Shown here: positions 52,717 through 62,204 of the stretch, in pieces | Position numbering within the stretch: the first letter of the stretch is position 1 | Layout of the letters: each line of letters starts with the position of its first letter | Assembly (NCBI RefSeq): GCF_027107535.1 | Contig: NZ_CP114283.1 | Location: forward strand, 6,634,001 to 6,698,000 | DNA length: 64,000 bases | Direction: 5' to 3' | From: Streptomyces aurantiacus | GTDB lineage: Bacteria > Actinomycetota > Actinomycetes > Streptomycetales > Streptomycetaceae | Program-made: the position numbers and the translations under genes | Notes under the pieces: model-generated | The model's database searches: none | What the model was told of the DNA's origin: nothing | What the model saw: the letters and a program-made list of their open reading frames with translations, nothing else

Positions 52717-53496
52717 ATGGACAAGGTGGTCGCCACAGCCGCCGAGGCTGTGGCCGATGTTCCCGACGGCGCGACACTCGCCGTCGGCGGTTTCGGCCTC
52801 AGCGGTGTGCCGAACGTACTGATCGAGGCGTTGTACGAGCGCGGGGTCTCGGGCCTGGGCGTGGTGTCCAACAACTGCGGGGCGATGGAGTCCGGCCTCG
52901 CGGTGCTCCTGGCGGCGGGCCGCATCGCCCGCGTCACCGGTTCGTACATCGGCGCGAACAAGGAGTTCGCGCGGCAGTACCTCGCCGGGGAGCTGGAGGT
53001 CGAGATGATCCCGCAGGGCACCCTGGCCGAGCGGCTGCGGGCCGGCGGGGCCGGCATCCCCGCGTTCTACACACCCGCCGGGGTGGGCACGCAGGTCGCC
53101 GACGGAGGGCTGCCCTGGCGCTACGACGGTGACGGCGGCATCGCGCTGGCCTCGCCGCCGAAGGAGGTCCGGGAGTTCGACGGCACCCCGTACGTGCTGG
53201 AGCACGGCATCCGCACCGACTTCGCCCTGGTACGGGCCGCGAAGGGCGACCGGCACGGGAACCTCGTCTTCAACAAGTCCTCCCGGAACTTCAACCCCCT
53301 CGCCGCGATGGCCGGACGGGTGACGATCGCCGAGGTGGAAGAGCTGGTGGAGCCGGGCGGGATCGATCCCGACGCGGTGCATCTGCCCGGGATCTTCGTG
53401 CAGCGGGTCGTGGCACTCACCGCGGCGCAGGCGGCGGACAAGAAGATCGAGCAGCGCACGGTCTCCGCGCCTGCACGAGGGACGGAGAGCCGGTAA
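52717..53496 (+). CDS. pcaI: 3-oxoadipate CoA-transferase subunit A
   Basis: Alpha subunit of the enzyme moving CoA from succinyl-CoA to 3-oxoadipate. 259 residues, with the CoA-binding [16 protein letters not shown] (about aa 23-38) of the family and [14 protein letters not shown] at 52717 has GAGG eight bases upstream; longer in-frame starts at 52657 lack a site. First gene of the seven-gene pca operon; its TAA overlaps pcaJ (TAATG). Confidence 0.94.
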   Translation: MDKVVATAAEAVADVPDGATLAVGGFGLSGVPNVLIEALYERGVSGLGVVSNNCGAMESGLAVLLAAGRIARVTGSYIGANKEFARQYLAGELEVEMIPQGTLAERLRAGGAGIPAFYTPAGVGTQVADGGLPWRYDGDGGIALASPPKEVREFDGTPYVLEHGIRTDFALVRAAKGDRHGNLVFNKSSRNFNPLAAMAGRVTIAEVEELVEPGGIDPDAVHLPGIFVQRVVALTAAQAADKKIEQRTVSAPARGTESR

Positions 53497-54155
53497 TGGC
53501 CTGGAGCAGGGAAGAGATGGCCGCTCGCGCCGCACGCGAACTCGCCGACGGGCAGTACGTGAACCTGGGCATCGGGCTGCCGACGCTGATCCCCAACCAC
53601 CTCCCGCCGGGCGTGGAGGTGATCCTGGAGTCCGAGAACGGCATCCTGGGCACGGGCCCGTACCCGGCCGAGGACCAGGTCGACCCCGACCTGATCAACG
53701 CGGGCAAGGAGACGGTCACCGTCCTGCCCGGCGCCTCCTACTTCGACTCGTCGCTGTCGTTCGGGATGATCCGCGGCGGGCACATCGACGTCGCCGTGCT
53801 GGGTGCCATGCAGGTCTCCGCGGGCGGGGACCTCGCCAACTGGGCCGTCCCCGGCAAGATGATCACCGGGATCGGCGGGGCGATGGACCTGGTGCACGGT
53901 GCCCGTACCGTCATCGCCGTGATGACCCACACCGCCAAGGACGGATCGCCCAAGGTCCTCGACGAGTGCACGCTGCCGCTGACCGGCAAGGCCTGCGTGG
54001 ACCGCGTCATCACCGACCTCGGCGTCCTGGACGTCACCGGCGACGGCCTGGTACTCGTCGAGACCGCGCCCGGTGTCACGGTCGAGGAGATCGTGGCGAA
54101 GACCGCCGCGAAGATCCGTATCGCCGACGAGCTCACCGAGGAGACCCAGTCGTGA
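53496..54155 (+). CDS. pcaJ: 3-oxoadipate CoA-transferase subunit B
   Basis: Beta subunit, 219 residues, carrying the catalytic glutamate in ESENGILG (about aa 46-53), plus [15 protein letters not shown] and [17 protein letters not shown] at 53496 shares a base with the pcaI stop; the end overlaps pcaF by four bases (GTGA). Works as a heteromer with PcaI; the one-base spacing fits equal expression. Confidence 0.95.
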   Translation: MAWSREEMAARAARELADGQYVNLGIGLPTLIPNHLPPGVEVILESENGILGTGPYPAEDQVDPDLINAGKETVTVLPGASYFDSSLSFGMIRGGHIDVAVLGAMQVSAGGDLANWAVPGKMITGIGGAMDLVHGARTVIAVMTHTAKDGSPKVLDECTLPLTGKACVDRVITDLGVLDVTGDGLVLVETAPGVTVEEIVAKTAAKIRIADELTEETQS

Positions 54156-55354
54156 AGGACGTCTACATCGTCGACGCCGTCCGTACCCCGTTCGGCAAGT
54201 ACAACGGCACTCTCGCCGCCGTCCGACCGGACGACCTGGCCGCCCACGCCCTGCGCGAACTCATGGCCCGTACCCCGGAGTTGGACCCGTCCCGCATCGA
54301 CGACGTGTACTTCGGCAACGCGAACGGCGCCGGCGAGGACAACCGCAACGTCGCCCGCATGGCCGCCCTCCTCGCCGGTCTGCCCACCTCCGTACCGGGC
54401 GTGAGCGTCAACCGGCTGTGCGCCTCCGGCCTCGAGGCCGTGATCCAGGCCGCCCGCGCCATCGCGCTCGGCGACGCCTCGGTCGCCCTCGCCGGCGGCG
54501 TCGAGTCCATGACCCGCGCCCCCTACGTGCTGCCGAAGAACGACCGGCCGTTCCCGGCCGGGCACACCGAGCTGTACTCCACCACGCTCGGCTGGCGCAT
54601 GGTCAACCCGAGGATGGACCCGCAGTGGACCGTCCCGCTCGGCGAGTCCGCCGAGCTCATCGCCGACAAGCACAAGATCACCCGCGAGCAGCAGGACGAG
54701 TACGCCCTCGCCAGTCACCGCAAGGCCGCCGCCGCCCAGGCCGCGGGGCTGTTCGACGCCGAGATCGCTCCCGTCCCCGTTCCCCAGCGCAAGGGCGACC
54801 CGGTGGCGTTCGCGGCCGACGAGTGCGTACGCGCCGACACCTCCCTCGCCGCGATGGGCAGGCTCAAGCCGTCGTTCCGCCCCGAGCACGGCACGGTCAC
54901 CGCGGGCAACGCGTCGCCCCTGAACGACGGCGCCGCCGCCCTGCTGCTGGTCGACGAGGAGGGCCTGCGGGCCACCGGCCGCGAGCCCCTCGCCCGCGTG
55001 TCCGCCTCCGGTGTCTCCGCGCTCGACCCGCACTACTTCGGCCTCGCCCCCGTCGAAGCCGTCCACCGCGCACTCGCCAAGGCGGGCAAGACGTTCGACG
55101 ACCTGTCGACTCTCGAACTGAACGAGGCCTTCGCCGCCCAGGTCCTCGGCTGTGTCGCCGAGTGGCCCGAGTTCGACCCGGCCGTCCTCAACCCGCAGGG
55201 CGGCGCCATCGCCCTGGGCCACCCCCTCGGCGCGTCCGGCGCCCGCCTCGCCGGGACCGTCGCCCACCAACTCGCCCGCCGGGGATCGGGAGTCGGCGTC
55301 GCCACTCTCTGCATCGGCGTCGGCCAGGGCCTCGCCCTCGTACTGGAGCGTTAG
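54152..55354 (+). CDS. pcaF: 3-oxoadipyl-CoA thiolase
   Basis: Cleaves 3-oxoadipyl-CoA to acetyl-CoA and succinyl-CoA, the last step. 400 residues. Active-site Cys in [11 protein letters not shown] (about aa 90), His in [15 protein letters not shown] (about aa 355) and Cys in [10 protein letters not shown] (about aa 385). GTG start overlaps the pcaJ stop (GTGA). Its role is given by operon context; sequence alone would allow a general thiolase. Confidence 0.95.
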   Translation: MKDVYIVDAVRTPFGKYNGTLAAVRPDDLAAHALRELMARTPELDPSRIDDVYFGNANGAGEDNRNVARMAALLAGLPTSVPGVSVNRLCASGLEAVIQAARAIALGDASVALAGGVESMTRAPYVLPKNDRPFPAGHTELYSTTLGWRMVNPRMDPQWTVPLGESAELIADKHKITREQQDEYALASHRKAAAAQAAGLFDAEIAPVPVPQRKGDPVAFAADECVRADTSLAAMGRLKPSFRPEHGTVTAGNASPLNDGAAALLLVDEEGLRATGREPLARVSASGVSALDPHYFGLAPVEAVHRALAKAGKTFDDLSTLELNEAFAAQVLGCVAEWPEFDPAVLNPQGGAIALGHPLGASGARLAGTVAHQLARRGSGVGVATLCIGVGQGLALVLER

Positions 55355-55362
55355 GAACCCTC

Positions 55363-56133
55363 ATGACTCTCACCCAGCCGGACATCGACCAGGAGATCAG
55401 CGACCACCAGGAGTCGTACGCCAAGGCGGTCGCCGGCGGCGCCCCGGTCCTGCACCACCCGCGGCGCGACTACGCCCCCTACCGCAGCTCCCTGCTGCGC
55501 CACCCGAAGCAGCCGCTGGTCGCCGTGAGCGGCGGCGACCCGGAGACCGTCGAGCTGTCGGGCCCGGTGTTCGGCGTCACCGACATCACCGAGCACGACA
55601 GCGACCTGACGCTCCAGCACCGGGGCGAGCCGATCGGCGAGCGGATGACCGTCTCGGGCCGGCTGCTCGACCGCGAGGGCCGTCCCGTGCGCCGCCAGCT
55701 CGTCGAGATCTGGCAGGCCAACGCCGCCGGCCGGTACGCCCATCTGCGCGAGCAGCACCCGGCGCCGCTCGACCCCAACTTCACCGGTGTGGGACGGACC
55801 CTGACGGACGATCAGGGCCGGTACTCGTTCACCACGGTCAAGCCGGGCCCGTACCCGTGGGGCAACCACACCAACGCGTGGCGGCCCGCGCACATCCACT
55901 TCTCGGTCTTCGGCACGGCGTTCACCCAGCGGCTCGTGACACAGATGTACTTCCCGAGCGACCCGCTGTTCCGGTACGACCCGATCCTGCAGTCCGTGAC
56001 GGACGAGGCGGCCCGCGACCGGCTGGTCGCCGCCTACGACCACGACCTCTCGCAGCCCGGCTTCTCGATGGGCTACTCATGGGACATCGTCCTCGACGGT
56101 CCCTCCGCCACCTGGATCGAGGAAGGCCGTTGA
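55363..56133 (+). CDS. pcaH: Protocatechuate 3,4-dioxygenase beta subunit
   Basis: Intradiol ring-cleaving enzyme, 256 residues. The beta subunit holds the ferric iron: Tyr in ANAAGRYAHL (about aa 126), Tyr in GPYPWGNHTNAW (about aa 165) and two His in RPAHIHFSVFG (about aa 177-179). Nine bases after pcaF, with GGAA upstream. Pairs with pcaG. Confidence 0.96.
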   Translation: MTLTQPDIDQEISDHQESYAKAVAGGAPVLHHPRRDYAPYRSSLLRHPKQPLVAVSGGDPETVELSGPVFGVTDITEHDSDLTLQHRGEPIGERMTVSGRLLDREGRPVRRQLVEIWQANAAGRYAHLREQHPAPLDPNFTGVGRTLTDDQGRYSFTTVKPGPYPWGNHTNAWRPAHIHFSVFGTAFTQRLVTQMYFPSDPLFRYDPILQSVTDEAARDRLVAAYDHDLSQPGFSMGYSWDIVLDGPSATWIEEGR

Positions 56134-56135
56134 CC

Positions 56136-56699
56136 ATGGCCGAGCGACTGCTCCCCACCCCGTCCCACACCATCGGCCCGTTCTACGGCCACGCGCTTCC
56201 CTTCCCGGGCGGCGACCAGGTCGCGCCCCTGAACCATCCGGACGCGATCAGCCTGCACGGGTACGTGCTCGACGGCGCGGGCACGCCGATCCCCGACGCC
56301 CTTCTCGACTTCTGGCAGGCGGCGCCCGACGGCTCGTTGAAGGGCGCCCCCGGCTCGATGCGCCGCGATCCGTCGACGGGCGGTTTCGTGGGCCGCAACG
56401 GCGTCGACTTCACCGGCTACGGGCGGGTCCCCACGGACGCCGACGGGCACTACGCGCTCCACACGCTGCCGCCGGGCAACCCCGGGCTGCCGTACGTCGG
56501 CGTGTGTGTGTTCGCCCGCGGTCTGACGCACCACCTCTTCACCCGCGCGTACCTCGCCGACGGCGCGGACCCGCTGCTCGACTCGCTGCCGGCCGACCGG
56601 CGCGCCACGTTGGTCGCGACCGCGGGCCCGAACCGGACGTACCGTTTCGACATCCGCCTTCAGGGCGAAGGCGAAACGGTCTTCCTGGAGTTCCAGTGA
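56136..56699 (+). CDS. pcaG: Protocatechuate 3,4-dioxygenase alpha subunit
   Basis: 187 residues. Homologous to the beta subunit but without the iron-ligand pair, as expected: TPSHTIGPFYGHALPF at the N-terminus, LDFWQAAPDG, and FARGLTHHLFTRAYL in place of the His-x-His ligand strand. ATG 56136 two bases after the pcaH stop; a TTG two codons earlier would overlap it. Ends with a GTGA overlap to pcaB. Confidence 0.94.
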   Translation: MAERLLPTPSHTIGPFYGHALPFPGGDQVAPLNHPDAISLHGYVLDGAGTPIPDALLDFWQAAPDGSLKGAPGSMRRDPSTGGFVGRNGVDFTGYGRVPTDADGHYALHTLPPGNPGLPYVGVCVFARGLTHHLFTRAYLADGADPLLDSLPADRRATLVATAGPNRTYRFDIRLQGEGETVFLEFQ

Positions 56700-58072
56700 C
56701 AGCTGCCGACCCTACCGGTTCCGGCGATCCCGTCCGTCCGAGCGGTCCCGCCGGTGACGACGCCGGGCTCCTCGCCCCGGGGCGGGCGGGCTCCCCCGCC
56801 GAAGCCGCCACGAGCGACGGCGCCTTTCTGCAGGCTCTTCTCGACGCGGAGGCGGCACTCACCCGAGCGCAGGCCTCGCTGGGCATGGCCCCGGCCGGGG
56901 CCGCCGACGCGGTCACCGCCGCGGCCGACGCGGCACGGTTCGACGTCCACGCGCTCGCGCTGCGCGCGCGGGCCGGCGGCAACCCCGTGATCCCGCTGGT
57001 CGCCGACCTGAGCGCGGCGGTCGACGCCGAGCACTCCCCCTATGTCCACCGGGGCGCGACCAGCCAGGACATCATGGACACCGCCGCGATGCTGGTCGCG
57101 GTCCGGGCGCTCGACCCGGTCCTGGCCGACCTCGCCCGTACGGAGCGCGCGCTGGCCCGGCTGGCGCGCGAGCACCGGGACACGACCATGCCGGGGCGCA
57201 CGCTCACCCAGCACGCCGTGCCGACCACCTTCGGTCTGAAGGCGGCGGGCTGGCGGTCGCTGGTGCTGGACGCCAGGGACCGCGTCCAGGCCGTGCGGGA
57301 CGGCCTGCCGGTACAACTCGGGGGCGCTGCAGGCACCTTGGCGGCGTTCACCGCGTACGGCGCCCCGGACACCCGAGGTCTCGTCGAGGCGTACGCGCGT
57401 GAACTGGGCCTCGCCGCGCCCGTGTTGCCCTGGCACACCCTCCGCACCCCCGTCGCCGACCTGGCGGGAGCCCTCGCGTTCACCGCGGGCGCCCTCGGGA
57501 AAACCGCCGCGGACGTACTCACCCTCGCCCGCACGGAGATCCGCGAGCTGAGCGAGGGCACGGGCGGCGGGTCCTCCGCCATGCCGCACAAGGCGAACCC
57601 GGTGCGCGCCACGCTCGTCGCGGCCGCGGCCCGCCGGGCACCGCAGCTCGCGGCGACGCTGTACGGGTCCATGGCGGCCGAGGACGAACGGCCCGCCGGC
57701 GCCTGGCACGCCGAGTGGGAACCGCTGCGCGACCTGCTGCGCCTGGCGGGCGGGGCGGCGCGCGACGCGGCCGAGCTGACCGAGGGCCTGCACGTCCACA
57801 CGGACGCGATGCGCGCCCATCTGGACCTCACCCACGGCCTGATCGTCTCCGAGCGGCTGTCCGCCGGACTCGCACCGGTGCTCGGGCGCGCCCGAGCCAG
57901 GGACGTCCTCACGCGCGCCGCGCGGCGGGCCACCGCCGAGGACCTTCCCCTCCTGGAACTCCTCGCGGCGGAACCCGAGTTGGAGGACCTCGACCTCGCG
58001 GCCCTCACCGACCCCACCCGGTACACCGGCTCCGCCGGAACCCTCACCGACCGTGCACTGGAGCGACGTTGA
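56696..58072 (+). CDS. pcaB: 3-carboxy-cis,cis-muconate cycloisomerase
   Basis: Fumarase/aspartase superfamily enzyme lactonising the ring-cleavage product. 458 residues with the signature GGGSSAMPHKANPVRA (about aa 293-308), the Ser-loop being catalytic, plus HRGATSQDIMDTAAML (about aa 118-133) and GRTLTQHAVPTTFG. GTG 56696 overlaps the pcaG stop and has GGAG five bases upstream. Confidence 0.94.
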   Translation: MTAADPTGSGDPVRPSGPAGDDAGLLAPGRAGSPAEAATSDGAFLQALLDAEAALTRAQASLGMAPAGAADAVTAAADAARFDVHALALRARAGGNPVIPLVADLSAAVDAEHSPYVHRGATSQDIMDTAAMLVAVRALDPVLADLARTERALARLAREHRDTTMPGRTLTQHAVPTTFGLKAAGWRSLVLDARDRVQAVRDGLPVQLGGAAGTLAAFTAYGAPDTRGLVEAYARELGLAAPVLPWHTLRTPVADLAGALAFTAGALGKTAADVLTLARTEIRELSEGTGGGSSAMPHKANPVRATLVAAAARRAPQLAATLYGSMAAEDERPAGAWHAEWEPLRDLLRLAGGAARDAAELTEGLHVHTDAMRAHLDLTHGLIVSERLSAGLAPVLGRARARDVLTRAARRATAEDLPLLELLAAEPELEDLDLAALTDPTRYTGSAGTLTDRALERR

Positions 58073-59205
58073 CCAGCCGACCGCCCCTGCCCGACGGCAC
58101 CTTGCTCCACCATCGCGCGGAGGGGCCCGCGACGGCTCCGCCGCTGCTCCTCGGCCCCTCCCTCGGCACATCGACGGCGCTGTGGGACAAGGTCGCGCCC
58201 GAACTCTCCGTCACCCACCGGATCGTGCGCTGGGACCTGCCGGGCCACGGCGGCTCCCCCGCCGGTCTGATCGGCCCGGGCGCGACCGTCGCCGACCTCG
58301 CCGCGCTGGTGCTGGCGCTCGCCGACTCGCTCGGCATCGACCGGTTCTCGTACGCCGGTGTCTCGCTCGGCGGAGCGGTGGGACTGCATCTCGCGGTGCA
58401 CCACCCGCAGCGGGTGGAGAAGCTCGCCGTGATCTGTTCCTCCGCGCACTTCAACGGTTCGAAGCCGTGGGAGGAGCGGGCGGCGCGCGTACGGGACGAG
58501 GGACTGGCCGAGCTGGCTAAGAGCGCCGACTCCCGTTGGTTCACGCCCGGGTTCACCGTTCCCGCGCTGGTCGAGGACCACCGGTCGGCGGACCCGGACG
58601 CGTACGCCGCGTGCTGTGACGCGCTGGCGGCCTTCGACCTCCGGGCGGAGCTGCCGCGCATCGGCGTTCCCACGCTGCTCGTCGCCGGGCGCGAGGACCC
58701 GGCGACCCCGCCCGCGCATCTGCGGGAGATCGCGGACGCGGTGCCGGGCGCCGCGCTGGTGGAGATCCCGGGCGCCTCCCACCTCGCGCCCGCCCAGTGC
58801 CCGCGGGCCGTCCTCACGGCGCTGCGCGCGCACTTCGACGGTGGCGCCAGGCGCGGGATGGAGGTACGGCGGCAGGTGCTCGGCGACGAGCACGTGGACC
58901 GGGCACAGGCACGGCAGTCGGCGTTCACGGCACGGTTCCAGGACTTCATCTCCCGGTACGCGTGGGGTGAGATCTGGACGGACGAGACGCTGGCCCGCCG
59001 CGAACGCAGCATGATCACGATGACGGCGCTCGTGGCGCACGGACACTACGACGAGCTGGCGATGCACGTCCGCGCCGCCCGCCGCAACGGGCTCACGCCG
59101 GAGGAGATCGGCGCGGTGCTGTTGCAGACCGCCGTGTACTGCGGTGTTCCGGCGGCCAACTCGGCGTTCGCCGTGGCCCAGCGGGTGCTCGCCGAGGAGG
59201 GGTGA
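58069..59205 (+). CDS. pcaL: Fused 3-oxoadipate enol-lactonase / 4-carboxymuconolactone decarboxylase
   Basis: 378 residues joining two steps that are separate PcaD and PcaC in many bacteria. The alpha/beta-hydrolase (aa 1-255) has nucleophile AGVSLGGAVG (about aa 101), acid LLVAGREDPATPP and His GASHLAPAQ. The decarboxylase part (about aa 262-378) has RYAWGEIWTDETLARRERSM, HGHYDELAMHV and EEIGAVLLQTAVYCGVPAAN. TTG start at 58069 overlaps the pcaB stop (TTGA) with GGAG six bases upstream. Fusion is usual in actinomycetes. Last gene of the operon; only 99 bases separate it from the convergent regulator gene. Confidence 0.95.
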   Translation: MTSRPPLPDGTLLHHRAEGPATAPPLLLGPSLGTSTALWDKVAPELSVTHRIVRWDLPGHGGSPAGLIGPGATVADLAALVLALADSLGIDRFSYAGVSLGGAVGLHLAVHHPQRVEKLAVICSSAHFNGSKPWEERAARVRDEGLAELAKSADSRWFTPGFTVPALVEDHRSADPDAYAACCDALAAFDLRAELPRIGVPTLLVAGREDPATPPAHLREIADAVPGAALVEIPGASHLAPAQCPRAVLTALRAHFDGGARRGMEVRRQVLGDEHVDRAQARQSAFTARFQDFISRYAWGEIWTDETLARRERSMITMTALVAHGHYDELAMHVRAARRNGLTPEEIGAVLLQTAVYCGVPAANSAFAVAQRVLAEEG

Positions 59206-59304
59206 CCCGCCGGTCGGGCCCATGGCAGTGCCCGTACCGCCACTGAACGCGCGGGCGGGTGCCCCAGTGGTGCTCCGGAGTACTCACGTACGGAGCCTCG
59301 GCAG

Positions 59305-61980
59305 TCAGCGGGCGACGCGTCCCGGGTCCAGTGCCTCGCGGGCCCGTGCCACCAGGCCGTCCGCACCGCAGGAACGCGCCAGGGTCAGACCGCGGTTGAT
59401 CTCCGTGACGGAGCGGGACGCGATGCCGTACTCGACGCGGGCCGCGGCGTGTTCGTAGGCACAGGGCGACGCTTCGAGGTACGTGACGGCCTGGGCGTAG
59501 AGCGTGACCGAGCGCTGGCCGGTCTCCAGGGCGGCGGCGCACCGCAGGGCTTCGCCGATGGCCGTGTCGGTGCCGAAGCGCTCGGCCTGGACGCGGGCGT
59601 CGGCGGCCACCTCCGCGGCGCGACGCGGGTCCTGGACGGCGAGGGTCCGGGCGAGGTCTCCCGCCCAGGGCGCCATCACCGTGTTGTGCCCGCCGCGGGC
59701 CTCGGACAGCTTCTCGGCGGTCTCCAGCTCGTTCACGCCTTCCTCGACGCGGCCGGTGGCGATGAGCAGGCGGCCCCTTATCGAGTGGGTGTCCGGCAGG
59801 ACGATCGTGGACGGGTGGGGCGGCTCGAAGGCGTACCGCTCGGCGATCTCCTCGGCCTCGCCGACCCGGCCGCGGGCGAGCAGGGTGTCGATGAGCATGC
59901 ACGCGGCGGACCAGTGCATGGGCAGTCCGCGGCCCACCCGGTCCGCGAGGCGCAGGGCCTCGCGCAGGGATTCGTCGGCCTCCTTGAGGCGGCCCCGTCT
60001 GCGGAGCACGTACCCGCCGAAGGCGTGCGCGAGGGCCAGATGGCCGCCGCTCCACCCGGCGGACTCGTACGTCCGCCGGGCTTCCGTGAAGAGGCTCTCG
60101 GCGCGGTCGAGGCGGTCCGCGTAGGTGTACGAGATGCCGAGCATCATGAGGAGCTCGAAGCTCCACTCGGTGTCGGTCCAGCCGAGGCCCGGCGCGAGCC
60201 TGCCGTTGACGAGTGAACGGTCGCAGAGCTCGGCGACCTCCTCGGCGTTCTCCCCGCGGGTCATCGCGTCGAAGGCGCGCAGGATGAGCAGGGCGCGCTC
60301 GGAGTTGTCGCGGCCGGTGAGCGGCTCGACGAGCCGGGCCAGACGCCGGGAGCGGCCGGGCGCGTCCTCCTCGCCGGCGTGGATGCCCTCCCACATGTAG
60401 TGCACGGCCTGCAGTCGCATCCGGGCGGGGCCCGGCTCCAGCCGGTCGGCCTCCGCGTCGACCGTGGCCACGGCCTCCTCGAGCTGGTCGTTGTGGACGA
60501 GCGCCGAGGAGAGCCGGCACACCGCGTCGACCCGGAGCTCCTCCTCCAGACCGTGCACCGTGAGGGCCTGCCGCAGGTACCCGATCGTGGTCGCGGGCGA
60601 GGTGAGGAGCGTGGCGCAGCCCAGTTCGTAGAGCACGCGCGCGTGGACCTCGGGAAGCGGCGGTTCCAGCAGGGCGCGCTCCAGACAGCGGCGGGCCGCG
60701 TCCGGGGCGCCGACGGCGAGATGCTCGCGGGCCGCCTCGCGCAGCTGCTCGACGAGTTCGGGGTCGTCGTCCGGATGGACCTCCAGCAGATGGCGGGAGG
60801 CCGCGGCGGCGCCGAGCCCCGACGCGGTGACGACGGAGGCGGCCACGCCGTGCATCGCGGTGCGCAGCGCGTCCGGGATCGAGCGGTAGACGGCGGTGGC
60901 GATGAGCGGATGGACGAACTCCAGGTCGCGGTCGGCCGCTTGGCCGGACGTCCGGTCGGCCTCGGTGAGGATGCGGGCCACGCTCAGCCGTGCCGCACAG
61001 CGCTCCGCCTCGTCCCGCTGCATTCCGGCGAGTTCGGCCGCCAGTTCCAGGGAGATCTGCGTGCCGAGAATGGCGGCCGCCCAGGCGAACTTCGTGGCGT
61101 CGACGCCGAGTCCCTCCAGCCGGTCGACCAGTCCGCGGCCGCGCGCCGAGCGGTTCAGGGCGCGCAGTTGTGCGGCCGAGTCCTCGACGGGGTCGAGTTC
61201 GCTGTCCTGGACCTTGGCGAGGAGTTCCACGCTCTCGTAGGGGTTGCCGCCGGTGACCGCCCACACCTCCCGGCAGAACGGGGCATCGGCGTGCGCGCCG
61301 AGCGTGGCGCGGGTGAGTCCGGCCGTGGCGTCCGGAGTCAGGGCGCGCAGGGCGGGCATGGGGTGGGCCAGCGCGCCGATCGCGTCGAGGTGGCGGGCGC
61401 TGTCGCCGGTGGCGTCCCCGGGGCGCCGGGCGACCACGACGAGGACGGGCAGGTCGTCGAGGCGCTCGGCGAAGGCCGCCAGCCAGTGGAGGCTCTCCTG
61501 GTCGGCCCAGTGGGCGTCGTCGATGAGGAGCACCAGCGGCCACTCGCGGCGGGCGAGTCTGCGCACGGCGGCCACCAGGCCGTCGCACACGCCCTGCGGG
61601 TCGGCCTGGCGCGCGCCCGGCTCCGCGATCCCGAGCGCGGGTCCCGCGATGTCGTACCAGTCGCCGAAGTACTCGCGGGCCTCGTCGGGCATCAGCGCGA
61701 TGAGCGCGGGCTGGAGCAACTGCCGTACGACGTTGAAGGGGACGGACGTGATCGTCTCGCCGCCGCGGGCCGACCAAACCGTGCAGCGGCCTTCCGCGAC
61801 GGCGCGGACCTGGCCGAGCAGGGCGGTCTTGCCGATGCCCGCCTCACCGGTGAACACCAGCAGGCTGCCCGCCGCGGAGCCGGCGCACAGGGCGTCGACG
61901 GCCTCCGCGACCGCGGCGAGTTCCGCGTCGCGCTCCCAGAGGGGTGCCGAGGCGGCCGTACCCGGCCGTGCCTCCGTCAT
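59305..61980 (-). CDS. LuxR-type (LAL) AAA ATPase lacking its DNA-binding domain
   Basis: 891 residues. An N-terminal AAA_16/ATPase with Walker A VFTGEAGIGKTALLG (about aa 41-55) and Walker B LVLLIDDAHWAD (about aa 148-159), followed by a long TPR-like region with repeats such as RRCLERALLEPPLPEVHARV, RAESLFTEARRTYES and LKEADESLREALRLAD. LAL regulators normally end in a 65-residue LuxR helix-turn-helix, which is absent: the protein stops at REALDPGRVAR. Neither other frame downstream encodes an LuxR helix. It may be a natural truncated signalling ATPase. ATG 61980 has GGGGAGG upstream. Confidence 0.85.
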   Translation of the reverse strand: MTEARPGTAASAPLWERDAELAAVAEAVDALCAGSAAGSLLVFTGEAGIGKTALLGQVRAVAEGRCTVWSARGGETITSVPFNVVRQLLQPALIALMPDEAREYFGDWYDIAGPALGIAEPGARQADPQGVCDGLVAAVRRLARREWPLVLLIDDAHWADQESLHWLAAFAERLDDLPVLVVVARRPGDATGDSARHLDAIGALAHPMPALRALTPDATAGLTRATLGAHADAPFCREVWAVTGGNPYESVELLAKVQDSELDPVEDSAAQLRALNRSARGRGLVDRLEGLGVDATKFAWAAAILGTQISLELAAELAGMQRDEAERCAARLSVARILTEADRTSGQAADRDLEFVHPLIATAVYRSIPDALRTAMHGVAASVVTASGLGAAAASRHLLEVHPDDDPELVEQLREAAREHLAVGAPDAARRCLERALLEPPLPEVHARVLYELGCATLLTSPATTIGYLRQALTVHGLEEELRVDAVCRLSSALVHNDQLEEAVATVDAEADRLEPGPARMRLQAVHYMWEGIHAGEEDAPGRSRRLARLVEPLTGRDNSERALLILRAFDAMTRGENAEEVAELCDRSLVNGRLAPGLGWTDTEWSFELLMMLGISYTYADRLDRAESLFTEARRTYESAGWSGGHLALAHAFGGYVLRRRGRLKEADESLREALRLADRVGRGLPMHWSAACMLIDTLLARGRVGEAEEIAERYAFEPPHPSTIVLPDTHSIRGRLLIATGRVEEGVNELETAEKLSEARGGHNTVMAPWAGDLARTLAVQDPRRAAEVAADARVQAERFGTDTAIGEALRCAAALETGQRSVTLYAQAVTYLEASPCAYEHAAARVEYGIASRSVTEINRGLTLARSCGADGLVARAREALDPGRVAR

Positions 61981-62204
61981 CCCGCTACCTCCCCAGGTCG
62001 CCCAAACGACGTACAGGCCTTGAGCCTAGTCCTCCCGGAGGCGCGATGGAGCCTGGTCGGGACACCTGTTGCCGTGAGGGGTGACACCGGAGGACGAGAG
62101 GCGACGGCATCAGCCGCCGACCAGCACGGGTGAAACTTATTGACAGTCAAAAGCCGTGAACTGAAACTAACTTTCAGCATCGTCGTGAAAGCGGGAGGAA
62201 CGGC
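61981..62204. other. Divergent promoter region of LAL-like and MHS genes
   Basis: 224 bases. On the plus strand a -35 TTGACA (62140-62145) and possible -10 GAAACT (62163-62168), with 17-base spacing, are each embedded in a palindrome (next feature). No gene seen. Confidence 0.55.
62140..62177 (+). promoter_or_regulatory. Two palindromes over the MHS transporter promoter
   Basis: TTGAC-A-GTCAA (62140-62150) covers the -35 and CTGAAA-CTAAC-TTTCAG (62161-62177) covers the -10. Their different sequences suggest two regulators, or a -35 symmetry arising by chance. Confidence 0.55.

Noticed and set aside
59206..59304. Remnant of a LuxR helix-turn-helix downstream of the LAL-like gene
   Set aside because: All three minus frames were read; none shows the LTxRExxV pattern.
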